Shown piece after piece: positions 6,938 to 13,221 of a DNA stretch of 13,221 nt (the stretch's first letter is position 1; the number at the start of each line of letters is the position of its first letter). The notes beneath the pieces are model-generated. The model was not told where the DNA came from and did no database searches. It saw nothing but the letters and a program-made list of their open reading frames with translations. The position numbers and the translations under genes were made by a program. Origin of the DNA: RFPI01 sp964470195 (GTDB lineage: Bacteria; Pseudomonadota; Gammaproteobacteria; Burkholderiales; Methylophilaceae); contig CAYYBG010000042.1 of assembly GCA_964470195.1 (NCBI GenBank), forward strand, positions 1-13,221, written 5' to 3'.

Positions 6938-8275
6938 ATGAGCCAGTCTGCCTTATCCGCTCCGGTGCGTGTGGAGTCTTTGGATCAAGAAGGTCGCGGT
7001 GTCGCACGGTTAGAGGGTAAAACACTGTTTATTGAGGGTGCTTTGCCCGGCGAGTTAGTGCATTATCGTCTGGGTCGCGACAAATCTAGTTATGCATTTG
7101 CCAGCATGACAGGGTTAGTTGAAAGTTCAAGTCAACGAGTGAGTCCCGCCTGTGAATACTTTGGCCGTTGTGGGGGATGTGCGCTGCAACATTTTGAATT
7201 TTCTGCACAGGTAGCAGCAAAACAGCGACTGCTGGAAAACAATTTGCAATATATTGGTAAGGTTAAACCGGCTTATATTTTGCCTGCTTTGTATGGGCCT
7301 GCTTGGGGCTACAGACATAAGGCTCGTTTGCGGGTTCGTTATGTTGCAAAAAAACAGCGTGTATTGGTGGGATTTAACGAAAAAGCCACCCCCTATGTGG
7401 CGGATATGTTGCACTGTCGTGTATTGCCACCCCATGTCTCGGCTCTGATTGCACCTTTGCAAACTTGTATCATGCAACTTAGTTTACGCGAACATATCCC
7501 GCAAATTGAGGTGGCCGTTGGTGAACAAAGTACAGTATTGGTAATTCGTATCTTGCAAGGCTTATTGCCTGAGGACGAAGTGATTCTGAAACAATTTGCC
7601 GATCAGCATCAAGTACAGATTTGGACCCAGACCAAGGGCTTAGATACTGTTCAAGCGCTTTATCCATTGGATGCTCCAGCGCTGAATTATCGACTAGCTG
7701 AATATGATTTGAATTATCCATTTCACCCGACTGAATTCACCCAAGTGAATCCGTGGATTAATCAGGTGATGATACGTAGAGCTATGAGTTTGCTTAAACC
7801 ACAGGCAGGAGAAAAGATTGCTGACTTTTTCTGTGGTTTGGGCAACTTCAGCTTGCCAATTGCCCGCAGTGGTGCCCAGGTTTGGGGGTATGAAGGTTTG
7901 TCGGGCTTGGTACAACGTGCCCAACAAAGTGCTAGCCTCAACGATCTGCATGGTCAAACAAGTTTTATGGTACAAAATTTGTTCGATATGACCGATAGCG
8001 CTTTACAAGCATTACCCCAGTTCGATAAATGGTTGGTAGATCCACCGCGCGACGGCGCAATGGCGCTTGTGTCAGCCTTGCCCAGCGCGGAAGTGCGACA
8101 AGCTCATAGACCGCAGCGTATCGTTTATGTCTCCTGTAATCCCGCCACTTTGGCGCGAGATGCAGGCATATTGGTCAACGAAAAAGGCTATCAGCTTAGC
8201 GCGGCCGGGGTGATTAATATGTTTCCCCACACTGCCCATGTCGAATCGATTGCATTGTTTGAGTTTGCTGGATGA
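6938..8275 (+). CDS. rlmD: 23S rRNA (uracil-1939-C5) methyltransferase RlmD
   Basis: An iron-sulfur, SAM-dependent enzyme of 445 residues (E. coli RlmD/RumA has 433) that methylates 23S rRNA at U1939. An N-terminal TRAM RNA-binding domain spans about 1-62. The [4Fe-4S] cysteines are C72, C78 and C81 (CEYFGRCGGC) plus C160. The SAM-binding site is DFFCGLGNFSLPIA (296-309), with WLVDPPRDGA (365-374) as motif IV. The catalytic nucleophile is C400 in VYVSCNPATLARD, and the general base is E436 in HVES. AAGGTG at 6927-6932 decides the start, 23 bases after the exonuclease gene. The stop overlaps the following lipoprotein start (ATGA, 8272-8275). Confidence 0.96.
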   Translation: MSQSALSAPVRVESLDQEGRGVARLEGKTLFIEGALPGELVHYRLGRDKSSYAFASMTGLVESSSQRVSPACEYFGRCGGCALQHFEFSAQVAAKQRLLENNLQYIGKVKPAYILPALYGPAWGYRHKARLRVRYVAKKQRVLVGFNEKATPYVADMLHCRVLPPHVSALIAPLQTCIMQLSLREHIPQIEVAVGEQSTVLVIRILQGLLPEDEVILKQFADQHQVQIWTQTKGLDTVQALYPLDAPALNYRLAEYDLNYPFHPTEFTQVNPWINQVMIRRAMSLLKPQAGEKIADFFCGLGNFSLPIARSGAQVWGYEGLSGLVQRAQQSASLNDLHGQTSFMVQNLFDMTDSALQALPQFDKWLVDPPRDGAMALVSALPSAEVRQAHRPQRIVYVSCNPATLARDAGILVNEKGYQLSAAGVINMFPHTAHVESIALFEFAG

Positions 8276-9717
8276 ACAAACTTTCTGTGCTGATATTGTG
8301 TTTGCTGTGTGTCATGTTAGCGGCATGCCACTCACAAAAAAACAGTGAGTCGAATGAAATACGTATGGCAGTCGCCCAGCCAGTCATCAATCTAGATCCG
8401 CGTTTTGCCACGGATGCCGCATCAGCTAGGATTAATCGATTGCTCTACCAATCATTGATTCAATTTGATGCGCATTTCCAGCCCCAAGCCCAGCTGGCTA
8501 CTTGGCGACAAATCAGTCCACATGAATTTATATTTACCCTCACATCTGATCACCATGTTTTTCATGATGGGAGGCCGCTAACAGCCTCTGATGTGGTTGC
8601 TACATATCAATCCATGCAGCAGATTGCCTCGCCATTATCGGCAGAATTTAGCAACATAGCCAAGCTCGAGGCACTTGATTCACAGCAGGTACGCTTTGTA
8701 TTGAAACAGGCTGATCCAGATTTTGTTGCTAAATTGGTGATTGGCATCTTGCCTGCAAGCGCCATCAATGTGGGACATGATTTTAATCAGCAGCCGATAG
8801 GCTCAGGGCCACTGCGATTTGTGCGTCAGGATGCCAGCTTATTATTACAGCGTGTGCATGATGGCCAGTATATTCGTCTGATGGAAATTAAAGATCCCAC
8901 TGTCAGGGTACTTAAGTTAATGCATGCAGAGGTCGATATCTTACAGGGAGATTTGCCACCGGAGTTAGTCACTTATCTAGGTCAGCAAAACGCCATTAAA
9001 CTTTCGGTCAGTGAAGGGGCGAATTATTCTTATCTTGGATTAAATTTTCAAGATCCAATATTACGTAAGCCCTTAGTGAGACAGGCCATAGCGCATGCCA
9101 TCGATAGCCAATCTATCGTGCGCTTTGCTTTAGTCCCCGGTTCTCGCCCAGCTAGCGCTATACTGCCACCACAACATTGGGCAGGTAATGCGCAATTGCA
9201 ACCCTATGACTATCGTCCAGCCTATGCAAAAAAACTACTCGAACAAGCCGGTATCAAGAACCCATTGTCATTACAGTACAAAACTTCCAGTGATCCACAA
9301 CGCTTGCGCTTGGCCACCATGTTGCAAGCACAGATGCGTCGCGCTGGTATACAACTGAATATTCATAGTCATGACTGGGGAACATTCTTTGGCGATATTC
9401 AACAAGGAAACTTTCAAATCTATGGTTTGACCTGGGTAGGCATTAAAACCCCAGATATCTATGGCAAAGCCTTTGCTTCATCGGCAATCCCACCTCAAGG
9501 ATTTAACCGTGGCCATTATGCAGATAAGCGCTTGGACCAGATGCTAGAACAACGTGATTGGCCTGCGGCAACGCAACGCATACACCAGCAGCTGCCTTAT
9601 ATTCCACTATGGTATGAGGGGCAGGTGGTCGCGCATAGCAAATTCGTGCAAGGCTTTCATGCCAATCTTGATGGCAACTGGGATGATTTAGCTAAAGTAA
9701 GAAAAATTTCCAGATAA
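8272..9717 (+). CDS. Family-5 extracellular solute-binding lipoprotein (peptide/nickel ABC type), orphan
   Basis: A periplasmic binding protein of 481 residues in the DppA/OppA/NikA family (SBP_bac_5, PF00496). The N-terminus is a lipoprotein signal with a hydrophobic stretch and lipobox LAAC, so C19 would be lipidated. Family features are DPRFATDAASARINRLLYQS near the mature N-terminus, FHDGRPLTASDVV, QQPIGSGPLRF, SYLGLNFQDPILRKPLVRQA, AYAKKLLEQAG and PYIPLWYEG near the end. Just before PYIPLWYEG the helix is shorter than I expect for the family. No permease or ATPase genes are in the window, so the transporter partner is elsewhere or missing. It overlaps rlmD by 4 bases as the last gene of the operon. 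The ligand is probably a short peptide, but this is inference. Confidence 0.9.
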   Translation: MNKLSVLILCLLCVMLAACHSQKNSESNEIRMAVAQPVINLDPRFATDAASARINRLLYQSLIQFDAHFQPQAQLATWRQISPHEFIFTLTSDHHVFHDGRPLTASDVVATYQSMQQIASPLSAEFSNIAKLEALDSQQVRFVLKQADPDFVAKLVIGILPASAINVGHDFNQQPIGSGPLRFVRQDASLLLQRVHDGQYIRLMEIKDPTVRVLKLMHAEVDILQGDLPPELVTYLGQQNAIKLSVSEGANYSYLGLNFQDPILRKPLVRQAIAHAIDSQSIVRFALVPGSRPASAILPPQHWAGNAQLQPYDYRPAYAKKLLEQAGIKNPLSLQYKTSSDPQRLRLATMLQAQMRRAGIQLNIHSHDWGTFFGDIQQGNFQIYGLTWVGIKTPDIYGKAFASSAIPPQGFNRGHYADKRLDQMLEQRDWPAATQRIHQQLPYIPLWYEGQVVAHSKFVQGFHANLDGNWDDLAKVRKISR

Positions 9718-9760
9718 GTTTCCTCTCCAGCAAGTTTGAGCCCTAATGCGCTTGCTGAAG

Positions 9761-9804
9761 CATGATATTTTGCTTGATTGGGGCTAATCATCATGTCTTT
9801 TTTT
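9761..9804 (+). terminator. Possible terminator after the dsbB operon
   Basis: CATGAT (9761-9766) pairs with ATCATG (9790-9795), with a small inner hairpin GATT/AATC between them, followed at once by TC and seven T's (9798-9804). Other pairings compete in this gap, for example CAGCAAG (9728-9734) with CTTGCTG (9751-9757). The T-run is good but the stem is short and AT-rich, so efficiency is uncertain. Confidence 0.4.
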
Positions 9805-9831
9805 GGCGAGATTTACATTCCAGAGTAAAAT
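9803..9831 (+). promoter_or_regulatory. Sigma-70 type promoter of ygiQ
   Basis: TTGGCG (9803-9808) and TAAAAT (9826-9831) are separated by exactly 17 bases. The predicted start, near 9838, leaves a leader of about three bases before the ATG at 9841. The -35 overlaps the T-run of the preceding terminator candidate. Confidence 0.5.
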
Positions 9832-9840
9832 ACTCAAGTT

Positions 9841-12006
9841 ATGCAAACTGCTCCAAATTTATTAGCTAAACCGTTGTTCTCTTATCGGCCATATTGGGCG
9901 AAACGTTATGGCACGGCTCCTATGTTACCCATGTCGCGTGAGGAAATGGATGCGCTGGGTTGGGACAGCTGTGACATTATTCTGATTACCGGTGATGCGT
10001 ATATCGATCATCCTAGCTTTGGTATGGCGCTGATTGGCCGAATGTTGGAGGCACAAGGGTTTAGAGTTGGGATTATCTCTCAACCAAATTGGTCTGATGC
10101 TAGTGCTTTTAAAGCACTAGGCAAACCTAATCTATATTTCGGCATCACAGCAGGCAATATGGATAGTATGGTCAATCGCTATACCGCCGACCGAAAAATT
10201 CGCTCTGACGATGCCTATACCCCTCATGCAGCCGCTGGCAAACGCCCTGACCGTGCAGTATTGGTTTACAGTCAACGTTGCCGTGAGGCCTTTAGTGATG
10301 TGCCGCTGGTGATAGGAGGCATTGAGGCGAGTTTGCGTCGTATTGCCCATTATGATTATTGGTCAGACAAGGTGCGTCGTTCCGTGTTGATTGATGCCAA
10401 AGCGGACATTCTGCTTTTTGGCAACGCTGAGCGGGCCCTAATTGAGTTATCGCATCGTATTGCGCGTGGTGAAAAAGTTCATGATATTACTGACATCCGA
10501 GGCACTGCATTTATTCGTAAAGCAATCCCAGAAGCTTGGTTGGAGGTTGATTCCACGCAAATTGATCGGCCTGGACCAGTGGCGGCTCATCCTGACCCCT
10601 ATGAAATGAAAATGGGCAATGAAGCCAGTTGTGCGAGTGCTGACTCTGCCAGCGCCAATCCAGCCGAGCAAAGCAAAGTGGTGCAATTCCAACGTCGCAG
10701 TAGGGTGCCACGTGACCAGCAAGTAATTCGTCTACCGTCCTTTGAAGAAGTGGTTGAAAATCCAGTGTTATATGCCCACGCTTCTCGTGTTTTGCATCTT
10801 GAAGCTAATCCAGGCAATGCCCGTGCTTTAGTGCAAAGACATGGTGAGCGTGATGTCTGGTTAAATCCTCCGCCCATCCCACTGAGTACCAAAGAGATGG
10901 ACTATGTATATGATTTACCGTATGCACGCAAACCCCATCCATCCTATGCTGATGCCAAAATCCCGGCATGGGAAATGATTCGTTTTTCGGTGAATATTAT
11001 GCGAGGTTGTTTCGGTGGCTGTACTTTCTGCTCGATTACCGAACACGAAGGTCGCATTATTCAAAGTCGCTCTGAGCAAAGTATCCTTCATGAGATTGAA
11101 GAGATTCGAGATAAAGTCGATGGCTTCACTGGTGTTATCTCAGATTTAGGCGGTCCCACGGCTAATATGTATCGTATGGCATGCAAGTCGCCTGATATTG
11201 AAAAAGCCTGTCGTAAGCTTTCCTGCGTTTATCCTGGTATCTGCGAGAATTTGAATACTGATCACAGTGCTTTGATACAGTTGTATCGCAAGGCGAGAAA
11301 TATCAAAGGCGTTAAAAAGATTTTGATAGGTTCTGGCTTGCGTTATGACTTGGCCGTGACTTCGCCAGAGTATGTCAAGGAATTAGCGCAACATCATGTA
11401 GGGGGATATTTGAAAATTGCTCCTGAACATTCCGAAGACAATGTATTGTCCAAGATGATGAAGCCAGGGATGGGGAGTTATCACAAATTTAAACAAATGT
11501 TTGAGATGTACTCCAAGCAAGCTGGGAAACAACAATTTTTGATTCCTTACTTTATCGCGGCACATCCGGGAACTACAGACGAGGATATGTTGAATTTAGC
11601 CTTATGGTTAAAGCAAAACAATTTCCGTCTTGATCAGGTGCAAACCTTTACTCCTACGCCAATGGCGATGGCCACTGCGATGTATCATTCTGGTAAAAAT
11701 CCACTGCGTAAAGTGACAGCGGATAGTGAGGATGTGCCTATCCCTAGAGCAGGAGGTGTACGCCGTCTACATAAAGCCTTTCTGCGCTACCACGATCCAG
11801 CCAACTGGCCTATGTTACGTGAAGCATTGAAACGTATGGGCAGGGCCGATTTGATTGGCAATGGAAAAAAGCACTTGGTCCCTGCTTATCAACCCTTATC
11901 AAACAATAAGCCAACCACACCAAATAAGCCGTTGACAAAATTCGCAACTAGGCAGACTGCCAAGGGGCGTGCTGGCAAATTGCTTGCTAAAAAGCCGCAC
12001 TCCTAA
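9841..12006 (+). CDS. ygiQ: YgiQ-family radical SAM protein
   Basis: A cytoplasmic radical-SAM iron-sulfur protein of 721 residues (E. coli YgiQ has 739) whose reaction is not established. The N-terminal domain (FSYRPYWAKRYGTAPMLPMS, 13-32, and WDSCDIILITGDAYIDHPSF, 41-60) resembles the cobalamin-binding-like domain of the family. The radical-SAM cluster motif CxxxCxxC is C390, C394 and C397 in MRGCFGGCTFCS, followed by ITEHEGRIIQSRS. ISDLGGPTANMY, RLSCVYPGIC and GGYLKIAPEH follow in the expected order. The variable linker at about 255-295 and the basic, low-complexity C-terminus from about 680 are the only parts unlike the core. No ribosome site precedes the ATG, while a promoter ends just upstream, so the message is probably leaderless. 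No terminator separates it from the next gene. Confidence 0.96.
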   Translation: MQTAPNLLAKPLFSYRPYWAKRYGTAPMLPMSREEMDALGWDSCDIILITGDAYIDHPSFGMALIGRMLEAQGFRVGIISQPNWSDASAFKALGKPNLYFGITAGNMDSMVNRYTADRKIRSDDAYTPHAAAGKRPDRAVLVYSQRCREAFSDVPLVIGGIEASLRRIAHYDYWSDKVRRSVLIDAKADILLFGNAERALIELSHRIARGEKVHDITDIRGTAFIRKAIPEAWLEVDSTQIDRPGPVAAHPDPYEMKMGNEASCASADSASANPAEQSKVVQFQRRSRVPRDQQVIRLPSFEEVVENPVLYAHASRVLHLEANPGNARALVQRHGERDVWLNPPPIPLSTKEMDYVYDLPYARKPHPSYADAKIPAWEMIRFSVNIMRGCFGGCTFCSITEHEGRIIQSRSEQSILHEIEEIRDKVDGFTGVISDLGGPTANMYRMACKSPDIEKACRKLSCVYPGICENLNTDHSALIQLYRKARNIKGVKKILIGSGLRYDLAVTSPEYVKELAQHHVGGYLKIAPEHSEDNVLSKMMKPGMGSYHKFKQMFEMYSKQAGKQQFLIPYFIAAHPGTTDEDMLNLALWLKQNNFRLDQVQTFTPTPMAMATAMYHSGKNPLRKVTADSEDVPIPRAGGVRRLHKAFLRYHDPANWPMLREALKRMGRADLIGNGKKHLVPAYQPLSNNKPTTPNKPLTKFATRQTAKGRAGKLLAKKPHS

Positions 12007-12127
12007 GTCGCTTAAGTATTTTCCTTTTTTCGCCATGCTATTAGATTAATTCAGCGTGGAACCATCATTGCCTTGCTTGAGTCATAACCAAGATTTGTCA
12101 CTTTCAACACGCTTTGGAGACCGCTTG

Positions 12128-12985
12128 GTGTATATCCCACGTTTTTTGCTTGCCATTGTTTTTTTTATTTCAACCATGTTGGGTTCTTCTGCTTGGGCGG
12201 CAGACCAAGGTTTGTTATGGAAAATTGAATCCCCACAAGGCAGTACCAGCTATCTGCTAGGTACCATGCACAGTGACGATAAGCGTATTACTGAGTTCAG
12301 CCCTGCTATTAAACAAGCTTTTAATAGCGCTGAGATTTTTATGTTAGAGGCCTTGCCTCCTCGGAGTCCCGCCGCTTTTCTACTAAAACAAGGCGACATA
12401 TCTTCTATGCTTACCGAGCAAGAATTCGACCAAGTGCGCGAATTAGCCGATTTCCACGCCATGCACATTGAAGCAGCGATGCGAATGAAACCTTGGTTGC
12501 TGGCGGTCATATTTGACTTGCCCAAACCCAAAGCCATGTACTCCATGGATGAAATTTTGATGGCTGACGCGAGTGAACAAGGCAAGCTGGTGGTAGGTTT
12601 GGAAAATACTCAAGCTCACTTTTCAGTATTAGATAGCTTTACTATGGAAGAACAGTTGGCTATGTTGCGTGCGGTATTAAAGCGAAGTCAGCAAAGTAAA
12701 GAAAAAGATTTTGAACGTCTTCTATCAGTCTATCAGTCTGGTCATTTGGACAAAATTGCCGCAGTAGATGATGAAATTACTGGCAATATGTTGCCAAAAG
12801 CATTGTGGCAACGTATGAAACAAAAACTGATTACTGAGCGCAACCAAACGATGACAGAGAGTTTGTTGGCACAAAGCCAAGAGCATAGTGTGTTCGCTGC
12901 GGTTGGCGCTTCTCATTTGGGTGGTCAAGACGGATTGTTGAATCGCCTGCGTCAGGCTGGTTATCAAGTTTATCCTGTCAAATAA
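12128..12985 (+). CDS. TraB/GumN family exported protein
   Basis: A secreted or periplasmic protein of 285 residues from the TraB/PrgY/GumN family (PF01963), thought to be metalloprotease-like. Conserved features are YLLGTMHS with H48, the acid E74 in FMLEALPP, VVGLENTQAHFSVLDSFT (about 156-172) and the C-terminal GASHLGGQDGLLNRLRQAGY with H263. The N-terminus is a clear signal peptide: arginine, a hydrophobic core, and AWA-AD as the cleavage site after residue 24. The GTG at 12128 is chosen because GGAG (12116-12119) stands 8 bases upstream and the signal peptide begins at once. TTG 12125 is an alternative. An in-frame GTG at 12056 would add 24 residues but has no ribosome site. It follows ygiQ in the same direction with no terminator, so co-transcription is possible. 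Its substrate is unknown. Confidence 0.88.
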   Translation: MYIPRFLLAIVFFISTMLGSSAWAADQGLLWKIESPQGSTSYLLGTMHSDDKRITEFSPAIKQAFNSAEIFMLEALPPRSPAAFLLKQGDISSMLTEQEFDQVRELADFHAMHIEAAMRMKPWLLAVIFDLPKPKAMYSMDEILMADASEQGKLVVGLENTQAHFSVLDSFTMEEQLAMLRAVLKRSQQSKEKDFERLLSVYQSGHLDKIAAVDDEITGNMLPKALWQRMKQKLITERNQTMTESLLAQSQEHSVFAAVGASHLGGQDGLLNRLRQAGYQVYPVK

Positions 12986-13013
12986 TCTCTTACACGCGCT
13001 AATCTCTCCGCAC

Positions 13014-13034
13014 TGGCAAGCACAAAGCTTGCCA
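13014..13034 (+). terminator. Terminator-like hairpin after the GumN-family gene
   Basis: TGGCAAGC (13014-13021) and GCTTGCCA (13027-13034) form a perfect 8-bp stem with a 5-base loop, 28 bases after the stop. It is followed by ATCTAGTTTCACTTC, which is T-containing but has no long T-run. Confidence 0.55.
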
Positions 13035-13221
13035 ATCTAGTTTCACTTCTGATGATAGCCAATCATTACGCTTCTCTATTAGTCGTTATTTAGCTAAATG
13101 ATAAATCTATTCATTTTTTAGTAGTATAAATGCAACAATTTAGACTATAATCCTCGAAAAACCTTTTGTCGCACGACTTTTGTGCCAGGGTTGAATAACA
13201 ACAAACAAACCTGTACATCAT
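13035..13221 (+). promoter_or_regulatory. AT-rich non-coding end of window with a probable promoter
   Basis: No convincing gene lies in these 187 bases. They contain a perfect 12-base palindrome ATTTAGCTAAAT (13088-13099), a consensus -10 TATAAT (13146-13151) with only a weak -35, and CTTTTGT repeated at 13163-13169 and 13177-13183. The layout suits the promoter and leader of a plus-strand gene that starts beyond the window. The palindrome could be an operator. Confidence 0.35.

Noticed and set aside
7127..7477. 116-residue open frame on the minus strand inside rlmD
   Set aside because: It is opposite the conserved iron-sulfur and RNA-binding region of rlmD and has no recognisable family or ribosome site.
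4761..9717. The five-gene operon as a defence or other new system because it has an exonuclease and a methyltransferase
   Set aside because: The exonuclease and RlmD are standard chromosomal families with intact housekeeping motifs, and there is no mobile-element, toxin or sensor component.
10590..10730. Possible insertion in ygiQ
   Set aside because: The frame is intact, and this linker is variable in length and sequence in other YgiQ proteins.
1..13221. CRISPR array, tRNA, rRNA, insertion sequence or phage genes
   Set aside because: Reading both strands showed no regularly spaced repeats, cloverleaf sequences, rRNA motifs, transposase motifs or terminal inverted repeats.

Overview
The window is ordinary bacterial chromosome, most likely from a proteobacterium and more likely Betaproteobacteria than Gammaproteobacteria. 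That placement rests on the gene set (xseA, dsbB, cysM, rlmD, ygiQ and an RbgA/YlqF GTPase), on moderate GC with heavy use of TTG for leucine, and on a dispersed-repeat remnant of a type common in Proteobacteria. I cannot name a genus. Ten protein-coding regions fill almost the whole window. I found no tRNA, rRNA, CRISPR array, insertion sequence or phage gene.

Left edge (1-960): the 3' end of a large secreted RTX/FG-GAP repeat protein. Its reading frame opens abruptly near base 42, after four in-frame stops in the first 41 bases, so it is either a 5'-truncated pseudogene or a repeat-induced sequence junction. A strong GC-rich hairpin and a decayed copy of a dispersed palindromic repeat follow it.

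Middle left (1000-4700): two convergent pairs. A stand-alone MEKHLA (PAS-like) protein meets the ribosome-assembly GTPase RbgA/YlqF tail to tail with a 26-base overlap. A Methyltransf_32-type SAM methyltransferase meets xseA (exonuclease VII large subunit) with both stop codons packed into one TTAA.

Centre (4730-9717): a compact five-gene plus-strand operon of dsbB, cysM, a PolB-like 3'-5' exonuclease, rlmD and an orphan family-5 solute-binding lipoprotein. Three of the four junctions overlap (11, 4 and 4 bases) and the fourth gap is 23 bases. The set mixes disulfide formation, cysteine synthesis, nucleic-acid processing, rRNA modification and solute capture.

Right (9800-13221): ygiQ (radical SAM) with its own promoter and almost no leader, then a TraB/GumN-family exported protein, a terminator-like hairpin, and about 190 bases of AT-rich non-coding DNA that probably hold the promoter of a gene beyond the window.

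I did not find a convincing new multi-gene system. The points most worth checking are the broken RTX gene, the dsbB-cysM coupling, three starts that look leaderless, and the poorly characterised MEKHLA and Methyltransf_32 proteins.
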